Below, piece after piece: positions 1 to 5,206 of a DNA stretch of 5,206 nucleotides. Source of the stretch: an uncultured Intrasporangium sp. (GTDB lineage Bacteria > Actinomycetota > Actinomycetes > Actinomycetales > Dermatophilaceae); assembly GCA_937873285.1 (NCBI GenBank), contig CALMNV010000086.1:1-5206 (forward strand), written 5' to 3'. The notes beneath the pieces were generated by a model. It saw only the letters and a list, made by a program, of their open reading frames with translations. It was not told the DNA's origin and made no database searches. The number at the start of each line of letters is the position of its first letter. Within the stretch, counting starts at the first letter, position 1. The position numbers and the translations under genes are program-made.

Positions 1-45
1 CCCGGAAGGAAGTGAGTAAGAAATCCCCCGACGGTCTGACGCGCG

Positions 46-762
46 GTGTATGGTCGCCGCACGATGCCCTCTGTTCCGCCCCCCAAGCGTCACCCGTACA
101 ACCAGTGGTCGCCCGACGCTCGGGCCCTCGACCTCGTGGGGGACAAGTGGACGCTCCTGATCATCCGAGACCTGGCCGCGGGTCCGCGCCGGTTCGTCGA
201 GCTGCAGCGCGTCCTCCCCGGCATCTCCACCGAGCAGCTGCGCTCCCGGCTGAACCGCATGGTCGCCGACGGACTGCTCACCCGCCAGCGCTACCGCGAG
301 GTTCCGCCGCGCGTCGACTACGAGCTGACCGAGCGTGCGCGCGAGGTGCTGCCGGTCGTCGGCGCGCTCGCCACGTGGGGCTACGCGTGGACCTGGGGTC
401 CGCCGCGTCCTGGCGAGGCGATCGACATCGGCGCGATCCTGCGTTCCACGTCGGGCATCGCGCTCGACGGCAAGGCGCCGGACGGCACCGTCGAGCTGAC
501 GGTCGCGACGCGCGGCCGCCCCGAGCGCCACTACGCGATGCACATCGATCGCGGCCGCATGACGATCTCCGAGCAGCCCGCCCCCGCCGCCCATGCGCGC
601 GTGAGCGGGGACGAGCACGCCTGGGTCGAGGCCTTCTCGCCGGGCGGCTCGCGCGGCGGCCTGACGTTCGAGGGTGACGAGCGCCTCGCCGGCGCCGTGC
701 TCGACGCCTGCAGTTCGACCGCCGCCGAGGCGGCGGCCGGTCCTGACGCCGTCGCCGTCTAG
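46..762 (+). CDS. HxlR-family winged-helix regulator with SCP2-like C-terminal domain
   Basis: This is probably a cytoplasmic DNA-binding transcription factor of the HxlR (MarR-like winged-helix) family. Numbering from the ATG at 64, which gives 232 residues, the wing-helix domain spans about residues 15-105. It includes the family-typical run ALDLVGDKWTLLIIRDL and then GISTEQLRSRLNRMVADGLL, the recognition-helix region. Residues about 125-215 resemble the SCP2-like (sterol-carrier-like) domain attached to many actinobacterial HxlR proteins, which suggests binding of a hydrophobic ligand; that is inference. The frame opens at GTG 46, but homology begins near the ATG at 64, so that start is at least as likely. 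Neither start has a good Shine-Dalgarno sequence, so a leaderless message is possible. The family usually has Cys-Pro just before the first helix; here the sequence is NQWSPDARAL, with Ser instead of Cys. The target genes are unknown, and the gene seems unrelated to the trx block on the right. Confidence 0.85.
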   Translation: MYGRRTMPSVPPPKRHPYNQWSPDARALDLVGDKWTLLIIRDLAAGPRRFVELQRVLPGISTEQLRSRLNRMVADGLLTRQRYREVPPRVDYELTERAREVLPVVGALATWGYAWTWGPPRPGEAIDIGAILRSTSGIALDGKAPDGTVELTVATRGRPERHYAMHIDRGRMTISEQPAPAAHARVSGDEHAWVEAFSPGGSRGGLTFEGDERLAGAVLDACSSTAAEAAAGPDAVAV

Positions 763-782
763 ACCCTCCTCGCGCCGCAGCG

Positions 783-1052
783 CTACTTCGCGTAGTCGGC
801 CTTCTTGATCTGCGGGACCAGCGAGGCGCAGGCCAGCGTCAGCCCGCCTCCCTGGCTCATGCCGGTCGCGCCGACGCGGTTTGGGTCGACTTCCGGCATC
901 TCCATCACCACGCGGGCGAGCTGGACGGTATCCAGGTAGATCTGCCGGAAAAGCAGCTTTTCGGGAGCGTCGTCGAGGCCGCGAATGATGTGGCCGCGAA
1001 GGGTGTTCCCGCGGACGCCGCCGGGATCTTCGGAGAGGCCGCCCTGGCCGCG
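783..1052 (-). pseudogene. Internal fragment of a CE7 acetyl xylan esterase / cephalosporin-C deacetylase
   Basis: Read on the minus strand, about 84 codons match the middle of carbohydrate-esterase family 7 enzymes, which remove acetyl groups from xylo-oligosaccharides or cephalosporin C. The match begins at [12 protein letters not shown] (codons at about 1052-1017). It runs through [25 protein letters not shown] and VMEMPEVDPNRVG to the nucleophile elbow GMSQGGG, with the Ser codon at 855-857. It ends near LVPQIKK at about 801. The RGQ and GxSQG signatures are present. The roughly 115 residues before RGQ are missing, and so is the C-terminal part with the catalytic Asp and His; family members are about 310-330 residues long. 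The last codons before the stop at 783-785 (ADYAK) do not fit the family and probably come from the left-hand segment. Upstream of RGQ the frame runs into antisense of the pseudokinase gene. The fragment cannot encode an active esterase. By eye it is slightly less GC-rich than its flanks. Confidence 0.8.
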
Positions 1053-1925
1053 GCAGGCGCTGCTGCTGCGGGGGTGGCCGGCGCCATCGGAGGCAAGGTC
1101 GGCTCGTTCGCGCGGGCCGCCGCCGACCGGGCCACGGCCCGAGCCGCGGAGCGCCGGGCGGCGCATGACCGCTTCGACGGGGAGGACATGGCCCTCACCG
1201 ACGCCCTCGACGAGTCCGCGGTGGAGGAGCTGGAGCCGGCAGCCCCGATGCTCCCCTCGTCCGCTCCGCAGGGGCCCTCGCGGGTCCAGTCCGGCGTCGC
1301 CCTCGCCATCGTCGGGGCCCTCGTGCTGGTAGCCCTCTTCATCGGTGTGCAGAACATCCTTCGGATCGGCAAGCCCGACGCGTCGAGCGCCGCACGGCCG
1401 ACGGCTCGGGTCAGCTCGGCGGCTCCGACGACGCCGGCCGCGACGGCCCCGGCCCCCGCCAAGCCGCCGGCGCCCAGCACCGCGCCGCCCGCCCCGATCA
1501 CGATCGTGTCCGCCACCGGCTTCGACCCGCAGGACAACAACACGGAGGCCGACGGCATCGCCCGGCTGGCGATCGACGGCAGGCCCGACACCATGTGGCG
1601 CTCCCGGTGGTACGGCACAGACAACTACAACGGGCAGAAGGCCGGCGTGGGGCTGCTGCTCGACCTCGGCGCCCCCGCCACCATCCGCGAGGTCGTGCTC
1701 ACCCTGCCGGCCGCCCAGGACGTCACCGTGTATGCCGCCGACGCCCCGAGCCTCGACGCAGCCCAGCGGATAGGCGCCACCTCGGGCAAGGCGGGGGTGG
1801 TCACCCTCGCCGCCCCGACCGGGCTGCGGCCCGCGACCAAGGTCATCGTGTGGGTCACCAAGCCGGCCCCGGCCGAGGCCCCCAGGCGCTTCCGGGCGCA
1901 GATCGCGGAGGTCGCGGTCCGCTGA
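990..1925 (+). CDS. MurJ-associated pseudokinase protein, C-terminal part only (TM helix plus extracytoplasmic discoidin-like domain)
   Basis: This is the 3' part of a gene normally found between murJ and trxB in actinomycetes, or fused to murJ as in mycobacterial mviN (Rv3910). The frame can be read from GTG 990, but sequence native to this protein starts only at about 1053, because 990-1052 is esterase DNA read antisense. Numbering from 990, an Ala-rich juxtamembrane stretch (~20-70) is followed by an acidic stretch and one transmembrane helix at 102-121 ([20 protein letters not shown]). A Pro/Ala/Thr linker spans ~129-169. A beta-rich domain at 170-311 contains [23 protein letters not shown] and GVGLLLDLG, and resembles the extracytoplasmic carbohydrate-binding-like (F5/8 type C) domain of the mycobacterial protein. 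The cytoplasmic kinase-like domain, which in mycobacteria is phosphorylated and recruits FhaA, is absent here. The gene stops 98 nt before trxB. The family call rests on domain order, motifs and position; I cannot see the diagnostic kinase fold. Confidence 0.7.
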   Translation: MAAKGVPADAAGIFGEAALAAAGAAAAGVAGAIGGKVGSFARAAADRATARAAERRAAHDRFDGEDMALTDALDESAVEELEPAAPMLPSSAPQGPSRVQSGVALAIVGALVLVALFIGVQNILRIGKPDASSAARPTARVSSAAPTTPAATAPAPAKPPAPSTAPPAPITIVSATGFDPQDNNTEADGIARLAIDGRPDTMWRSRWYGTDNYNGQKAGVGLLLDLGAPATIREVVLTLPAAQDVTVYAADAPSLDAAQRIGATSGKAGVVTLAAPTGLRPATKVIVWVTKPAPAEAPRRFRAQIAEVAVR

Positions 1926-1945
1926 CCCGGCGGCGGCCCGGGGCC

Positions 1946-1972
1946 GGGAACAACGACCCCCTACGATCGGTT
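1946..1972 (+). promoter_or_regulatory. Putative SigR/SigH-type (thiol-stress ECF sigma) promoter of trxB
   Basis: GGGAAC at 1946-1951 is followed after exactly 18 nt by GTT at 1970-1972. This fits the consensus GGGAAT/GGAAC-N18-GTT used by the redox-responsive sigma factors SigR (Streptomyces) and SigH (mycobacteria, corynebacteria), which control thioredoxin genes in those hosts. It lies just after the stop of the preceding gene and would give a leader of roughly 45 nt before trxB. A TACGAT hexamer at 1962-1967 could serve as a housekeeping -10 box, but no convincing -35 sits at the right distance. Confidence 0.65.
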
Positions 1973-2023
1973 GAGGCGATCAGCCCCGTCCATCCGATCC
2001 CCGCGACGACCTGGAGAGCCCCC

Positions 2024-3031
2024 ATGTCCGACGATGTCCGCCACGTCATCATCATCGGGTCCGGTCCTGCCGGCTATACCGCGGCGCTGTATGCCGCCCG
2101 GGCCAACCTGCGCCCGCTCGTCTTCGAGGGCGCGGTGACGGCGGGCGGTGCGCTGATGAACACCACCGAGGTGGAGAACTTCCCCGGCTTCCCGGACGGG
2201 ATCATGGGGCCGGACCTGATGGACAAGCTGCGTGCCCAGGCCGAGCGGTTCGGCGCCGAGCTGGTCACCGACGACGTGACGGCTGTGGACCTGGACGGCG
2301 AGGTCAAGTCGGTGACCGACGGCTCGGGAGCGACGCACCGGGCCTCCACCGTCATCCTCGCGATGGGCTCGGCCTACCGTGAGCTGGGTCTGCCCGACGA
2401 GAAGCGGCTCTCGGGCCGCGGCGTGTCGTGGTGCGCCACCTGCGACGGGTTCTTCTTCCGTGACCAGGACATCGCCGTGGTCGGTGGCGGCGACTCGGCG
2501 GTCGAGGAGGCCACCTTCCTCACCAAGTTCGCCCGCTCCGTGACGATCGTGCACCGCCGCGACAGCCTGCGGGCGAGCAAGATCATGGCCGAACGGGCGC
2601 TGACCAACGAGAAGATCTCGTTCGCCTGGAACTCCACCGTCACCGGCATCTCCGGCGCGGACCGGGTGACGGCGATCACGGTGACCGACACCGTCACGGG
2701 CGTCTCCCGAGAGCTGCCCGTGACAGGGCTGTTCGTCGCGATCGGGCACGACCCGCGCAGCGAGCTGCTCAGGCGTCCCGGCGGGGACCGGGTGGCCCTG
2801 GACGACGAGGGCTACGTGCGCGTCGAGGGGCGCTCCACCCGCACCACGGTGCCCGGCGTCTTCGCCTGCGGGGATGTGGTGGACCACACCTACCGCCAGG
2901 CCATCACCGCCGCGGGCTCCGGCTGCGCCGCCGCCCTGGACGCGGAGCGCTACCTCGCCGCCCTCGAGCAGGTGTCGGCCAGCCGGAGCGAGCTCGCCGC
3001 CGCCGTCGCCGCCGAGACCGCCCCGGCCTGA
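2024..3031 (+). CDS. trxB: Thioredoxin-disulfide reductase
   Basis: This cytoplasmic flavoenzyme transfers electrons from NADPH through FAD and a redox-active disulfide to thioredoxin. The protein has 335 residues, close to the family norm of 310-335. The N-terminal FAD-binding motif GSGPAG is at residues 12-17. The redox centre CATC is at 137-140, in the context [10 protein letters not shown]. The NADPH-binding motif GGGDSA is at 154-159, followed near residue 178 by HRRDSLR, whose basic residues select NADPH. The second FAD motif, FACGDV, is at 280-285, followed by the conserved [11 protein letters not shown]. The ATG at 2024 is chosen because GGAGAG at 2013-2018 lies 5 nt upstream and the family's N-terminus ([11 protein letters not shown]) begins right after it. 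The tail beyond residue ~315 is a short Ala-rich extension. It is followed by its substrate gene trxA 74 nt downstream, probably in one transcript from the SigR-like promoter at 1946-1972. Confidence 0.97.
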   Translation: MSDDVRHVIIIGSGPAGYTAALYAARANLRPLVFEGAVTAGGALMNTTEVENFPGFPDGIMGPDLMDKLRAQAERFGAELVTDDVTAVDLDGEVKSVTDGSGATHRASTVILAMGSAYRELGLPDEKRLSGRGVSWCATCDGFFFRDQDIAVVGGGDSAVEEATFLTKFARSVTIVHRRDSLRASKIMAERALTNEKISFAWNSTVTGISGADRVTAITVTDTVTGVSRELPVTGLFVAIGHDPRSELLRRPGGDRVALDDEGYVRVEGRSTRTTVPGVFACGDVVDHTYRQAITAAGSGCAAALDAERYLAALEQVSASRSELAAAVAAETAPA

Positions 3032-3105
3032 CCGACGGCTCCACGGCCCTCGGTCCGACCTGCCACCGCCAGCCACGGCACCCCTTCCAAGAGAGGCTCT
3101 CGTCC

Positions 3106-3432
3106 ATGGGACAGATCACCGCAACCACCGACGCCGGCTTCGCCGACGACGTCCTGCTCAGCGACACCCCCGTCCTCGTCGACTTCTGGGCGGAGTGGTG
3201 CGGCCCGTGCCGGAAGGTCGCCCCCATCCTCGAGGAGATCAACGCCCAGCATGGCGACAAGCTCAAGATCGTCAAGCTGGACACCGACGCCAACCCCGCC
3301 ACCCCGGCGCAGTACGGCATCGTGTCGATTCCCACGCTCAACGTCTACGTCAAGGGCCAGGTCGTCAAGAGCATCGTCGGGGCCCACCCCAAGCCCAGGC
3401 TGCTCCGCGAGCTCGAGGAGTTCCTCGCCTGA
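3106..3432 (+). CDS. trxA: Thioredoxin
   Basis: This small cytoplasmic protein-disulfide reductase is kept reduced by TrxB. The 108 residues make a normal-length thioredoxin. The active site WCGPC is at 31-35, preceded by the buried Asp26 in VLVDFWAEWC. The cis-proline is Pro75 in VSIPTL, and the glycine of VGAHP follows near residue 91. GAGAGG at 3091-3096, 9 nt before the ATG, supports the start. The 74-nt gap from trxB has no evident terminator, so the two genes are likely co-transcribed. The last two sense codons and the stop (Leu-Ala-TGA, 3424-3432) are the first nine bases of the 76-bp repeat described separately, so the C-terminus may have been supplied by that element. The protein nevertheless ends at the usual family position, after the last helix, and should be functional. 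Confidence 0.97.
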   Translation: MGQITATTDAGFADDVLLSDTPVLVDFWAEWCGPCRKVAPILEEINAQHGDKLKIVKLDTDANPATPAQYGIVSIPTLNVYVKGQVVKSIVGAHPKPRLLRELEEFLA

Positions 3433-3499
3433 GCCAAGGCGTGAGGATCGACCGAGCGCCAGCGAGGGAGGACCGGAGCGCCGGTTCGGCTCAGGCGAG
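3424..3499. repeat. 76-bp inverted-repeat-bounded unit, copy 1 (overlaps trxA stop)
   Basis: This unit begins with CTCGCCTGAGCC (3424-3435) and ends with its exact reverse complement GGCTCAGGCGAG (3488-3499). The interior includes a small hairpin, ACCGG-AGCG-CCGGT, at 3472-3485. It is identical over all 76 bp to the copy at 3506-3581. Its first nine bases are in frame with trxA and code for Leu-Ala-stop. It carries no gene. The structure fits a small REP- or MITE-like palindromic element; a family identity is not known to me. Confidence 0.9.
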
Positions 3500-3517
3500 A
3501 ACCAGCTCGCCTGAGCC
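3488..3517 (+). terminator. Strong 12-bp hairpin between trxA and cwlM, possible terminator
   Basis: The right arm of copy 1 and the left arm of copy 2 form a perfect 12-bp stem, 9 of the 12 pairs being G-C, with the loop AACCAG. It starts 55 nt after the trxA stop. There is no T-tract, as is common for high-GC actinobacterial terminators, so termination is plausible but unproven. The hairpin competes with pairing inside each repeat unit and is symmetrical, so it would work on either strand. Confidence 0.5.
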
Positions 3518-3581
3518 AAGGCGTGAGGATCGACCGAGCGCCAGCGAGGGAGGACCGGAGCGCCGGTTCGGCTCAGGCGAG
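3506..3581. repeat. 76-bp inverted-repeat-bounded unit, copy 2
   Basis: This is a perfect direct copy of 3424-3499, beginning 82 bp after it, with a 6-bp spacer (AACCAG) between the two. Arms are at 3506-3517 and 3570-3581. The outermost arms of the pair extend by one base to 13 bp (3423-3435 with 3570-3582). The bases flanking the two copies differ, so the unit edges are sharp at the arms. The right arm can also form a weaker 6-bp stem, GGCGAG (3576-3581) with CTCGCC (3590-3595). Confidence 0.9.
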
Positions 3582-3713
3582 GGGACCTTCTCGCCCGCGG
3601 CGCCTCCATCCGCTCTGGTGGCGCGTTTGGCGAAGCCGACAGGCCCGGTCTTGGCGCGGTGGCGTACTACGCTGATGACCCCCGCCTCTGCCGGAGGACA
3701 CCGCCGGCAGCCC
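3582..3713 (+). promoter_or_regulatory. cwlM upstream region, probable location of its own promoter
   Basis: About 130 nt separate the repeat pair from the cwlM ribosome-binding site, with no convincing gene inside. Because a strong hairpin lies upstream, cwlM probably has its own promoter here. TACGCT at 3668-3673 fits a loose -10 (TAnnnT). TTGGCG occurs at 3627-3632 and 3651-3656, but neither is correctly spaced from it, so the exact promoter cannot be assigned. Confidence 0.25.
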
Positions 3714-3720
3714 GAAGGAG
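3714..3720 (+). promoter_or_regulatory. Ribosome-binding site fixing the cwlM start
   Basis: GAAGGAG lies 7 nt before the ATG at 3728. It selects that start over the in-frame upstream start at 3659, whose extra 23 codons do not look like protein of this family and have no ribosome-binding site. Confidence 0.8.
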
Positions 3721-3727
3721 CTCGCCC

Positions 3728-4918
3728 ATGACGCCATCGCAGCCCGCCGTGCTGCGTCGCGGCGACCGCGGACCCGCGGTTGCCGATGTCCGGGACCGTC
3801 TCGTCCTGAGCCTGGACCTGCCGGCCGACGCGGTGCAGGCGGCGTCAGGCCGGTCGGACGCGGCCTTCGACGACCGCGTGGAGATGGCGGTCAAGTGCTT
3901 CCAGCAGCGGCGCGGGCTGCTCGTCGACGGCGTCGTCGGGCCGGTGACGTATGCCGTGCTCGACGGCTCCCGCTGGTCGCTCGGTGACCGCGTGCTGCGC
4001 TATGTCCCGCAGTCCTTCCTCGAGGGCGACGACGTCGGCCAGCTGCAGGACCGACTGGTCCAGCTGGGCTTCCGGCCGGGCAAGGTGGACGGCATACTCG
4101 GCCCGGAGACGCTGGCCGCGGTGCACGCCTTCCAGGCCGCTGTCGGCCTGGTCCCCGACGGGACGGTGGGTCCTGAGACGATCCGCGCCTTCTCCCGCCT
4201 GGGCCGCAGCGTCACCGGCGGGTCGGCCAACGCGCTGCGTGAGCGCGAGCAGCTGCGGCGCAGCGGGCACAGCCTGGCCGGGCGGGTCATCGTGCTCGAC
4301 CCCGGTCACGGTGGCGCGGACCCCGGGGCGGTCGAAGGGTCGCTCACCGAGGCCGACCTCGCGATGGACCTCGCCTCCCGCGTCGACACTCGGCTGCGCG
4401 CCCACGGCGTGCGCGTCGTCACCACGCGGACCCGACACACCGACGCCGGCACCGACGAGGACCGGGCGGCGTTCGCCAACTCCTGTGGCGCCGACCTGGT
4501 GCTCAGCCTGCACTGTGACTCGCAGCGGAACGGCCCGGCGCACGGCGTGGCCACCTTCTTCTACGGCGCGGCCGACCACGGTGGCTGGTCGGCCACCGGC
4601 GAGCGGCTCGCCGACCTGCTGCTGCGCGAGGTGGTGGCACGCACCGGCCTGACCGACTGCCGGGTCCATCCGCGCACCTGGCCTCTGCTGCGCCGCACCC
4701 GGATGCCCGCCGTCCGCCTCGACTTCGGCTATCTCACGCATCCGCTCGACGCCGCCCTGCTCGCCGACCCCCACACGCTCGACCGGATCGCCGAAGGCGT
4801 GGTCGTCGCGGTGCAGCGGCTCTACCTCGGCGACGCGGACACCACGAGGACTGGGATGCTGCGGGTGGACGACCTGCGGCGCCACCTCGCCGAGGTGCGA
4901 GCCGCCGCGGGCTCCTAG
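3728..4918 (+). CDS. cwlM: CwlM-like N-acetylmuramoyl-L-alanine amidase family protein (two PG-binding domains plus Amidase_3)
   Basis: The protein has 396 residues and no signal peptide. Two peptidoglycan-binding type 1 domains lie at ~7-80 (QQRRGLLVDGVVGPVT) and ~98-160 (LGFRPGKVDGILGPETLAAVHAFQ). An Amidase_3 domain covers ~185-366. Zinc ligands are visible as His194 (DPGHGG), Glu208 (LTEADLAMDLA) and His262 (SLHCDS). The catalytic glutamate expected before the GF/GY motif near the C-terminus is Asp332 here, in VRLDFGYLT. In mycobacteria the homologue is cytoplasmic: when phosphorylated by PknB it activates MurA, and it also contacts the MurJ/FhaA system. Lack of a secretion signal and the position after trxA fit that role. 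The C-terminal tail has threonines at 372, 373 and 375, in the region where mycobacterial CwlM is phosphorylated. A regulator rather than a hydrolase is therefore likely, though weak amidase activity cannot be excluded. The start is the ATG with GAAGGAG 7 nt upstream. Confidence 0.92.
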   Translation: MTPSQPAVLRRGDRGPAVADVRDRLVLSLDLPADAVQAASGRSDAAFDDRVEMAVKCFQQRRGLLVDGVVGPVTYAVLDGSRWSLGDRVLRYVPQSFLEGDDVGQLQDRLVQLGFRPGKVDGILGPETLAAVHAFQAAVGLVPDGTVGPETIRAFSRLGRSVTGGSANALREREQLRRSGHSLAGRVIVLDPGHGGADPGAVEGSLTEADLAMDLASRVDTRLRAHGVRVVTTRTRHTDAGTDEDRAAFANSCGADLVLSLHCDSQRNGPAHGVATFFYGAADHGGWSATGERLADLLLREVVARTGLTDCRVHPRTWPLLRRTRMPAVRLDFGYLTHPLDAALLADPHTLDRIAEGVVVAVQRLYLGDADTTRTGMLRVDDLRRHLAEVRAAAGS

Positions 4919-5062
4919 CGTCCTGCTCCTCGTCGAGCTGCTCACGGCAGCCGGCTCCGGCGTCTGGGTCACTGGCACCGCGGTGGTGGGCCCGCCCGCG
5001 ATCTGGCGCGCGCTGCACCGGGGTGAGCCACCCACACCGGTCGCCGGGCCACCCGCGCCGGC
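4919..5062. other. Convergent intergenic gap with a weak bidirectional hairpin
   Basis: This gap lies between the cwlM stop and the end of the opposing gene and contains no supported coding sequence. A two-part stem at 5017-5041 pairs ACCGG with CCGGT and GGTG with CACC around an AGC loop, with a 4-nt bulge. It could end transcription from both sides, but it is weak and has no T-tract. A 10-bp palindrome, CACCGCGGTG, lies at 4976-4985 with no assigned role. Confidence 0.35.
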
Positions 5063-5206
5063 TCAGCGGGCCGAGCGGGCCCGGGTCGCCCCGTCGGGCG
5101 GCGTCTGCGGCACCGGATGCAGGTGCGGGATGCGGGCCAGCGCCCGGGAGAGCAGCTGCCCCGCCTCCTCTCGCACCGTCAGCGCGGTGCGCAGATCCAT
5201 CCGCAG
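5063..5206 (-). CDS. C-terminal 47 residues of an unidentified protein (partial)
   Basis: An open frame enters from the right edge on the minus strand and stops at TGA (5063-5065). The visible 47 residues include LTVREEAGQLLSRALARI, which looks like an amphipathic helix, followed by a Pro-rich, Arg-ended tail. In actinomycete chromosomes the gene facing cwlM is usually on this strand and belongs to the stretch leading to parB and parA. This tail does not resemble the end of ParB. I cannot assign a family. The frame is supported by the helix-like pattern and by the expected convergent arrangement, but the fragment is short and high GC keeps many frames open. Confidence 0.5.
   Translation of the reverse strand: MRMDLRTALTVREEAGQLLSRALARIPHLHPVPQTPPDGATRARSAR

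Noticed and set aside
46..64. TATGGT at 49-54 as a -10 box for a leaderless hxlR-type gene
   Set aside because: No recognisable -35 lies at proper spacing, so it remains a weak match and is mentioned only as a possibility.
12..677. Open + frame of about 220 codons starting at GTG 12
   Set aside because: It is Arg/Pro/Ala-rich with no family pattern, and overlaps the HxlR gene, whose motifs are clear. It is a shadow frame of high-GC DNA.
905..1624. Minus frame of about 240 codons across the junction
   Set aside because: Ser/Ala/Arg-rich shadow of the esterase and pseudokinase frames, with no family features.
1961..3076. Long open minus frame (371 codons) across trxB
   Set aside because: It lies wholly antisense to a textbook thioredoxin reductase, and its protein is Gly/Arg-rich without domains.
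3086..3102. GAGAGGCTCTC inverted repeat over the trxA ribosome-binding site as a regulatory hairpin
   Set aside because: The arms leave a one-base loop, which cannot fold as a hairpin. The GAGAGG part is adequately explained as a ribosome-binding site.
3424..3581. Repeat pair considered as a CRISPR array or iteron origin
   Set aside because: There are only two units, each internally palindromic and 76 bp long, with a 6-bp spacer. No cas genes, DnaA boxes or replication gene are present.
3845..5035. Long open minus frame (396 codons) across cwlM
   Set aside because: It is antisense to the well-supported CwlM gene, low in complexity and without recognisable motifs.

Overview
The window is a high-GC, densely coded stretch typical of Actinomycetota. 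It appears to join three pieces of unrelated ancestry. Positions ~1053-5206 form a recognisable actinobacterial block usually found near the replication origin: the 3' part of a MurJ-associated pseudokinase gene, then trxB, trxA and cwlM on the + strand, then the tail of an unidentified gene on the - strand. The order, protein types and sequence style suit an actinomycete, perhaps Micrococcales; that finer placement is inference only.

Positions 1-~800 carry an HxlR-type winged-helix regulator with a C-terminal SCP2-like domain on the + strand. Such proteins are common in Actinomycetota, but this one has no usual link with the trx locus. Positions ~800-1052, read on the - strand, are an internal slice (about 84 codons) of a CE7-family acetyl xylan esterase / cephalosporin-C deacetylase. 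It has the RGQ and GxSQG motifs but no N- or C-terminal part. The esterase slice abuts the pseudokinase gene at ~1052 and cuts off its 5' portion. Either an assembly or cloning chimera, or a real rearrangement, could explain this.

In the right-hand block, trxB (FAD/NADPH thioredoxin reductase) and trxA (thioredoxin, WCGPC) form a complete cytoplasmic disulfide-reducing pair 74 nt apart. A good match to the SigR/SigH thiol-stress promoter (GGGAAC-N18-GTT) lies 51 nt before trxB. The upstream pseudokinase fragment has a transmembrane helix and an extracytoplasmic discoidin-like domain, as in the C-terminal half of mycobacterial MviN (Rv3910). CwlM downstream has two peptidoglycan-binding domains and an Amidase_3 domain; in mycobacteria its homologue regulates MurA and binds the MurJ/MviN-FhaA system. 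The locus therefore combines redox control with control of peptidoglycan precursor supply.

The trxA-cwlM gap (3433-3727) is the least ordinary non-coding part. It holds two identical 76-bp units, each bounded by perfect 12-bp inverted repeats and separated by 6 bp. The first unit supplies the last two sense codons and the stop codon of trxA. The inner arms can form a 12-bp hairpin with a 6-nt loop, likely separating trxA from cwlM transcription. I found no RNA genes, CRISPR array, complete insertion sequence or convincing new multi-gene system.
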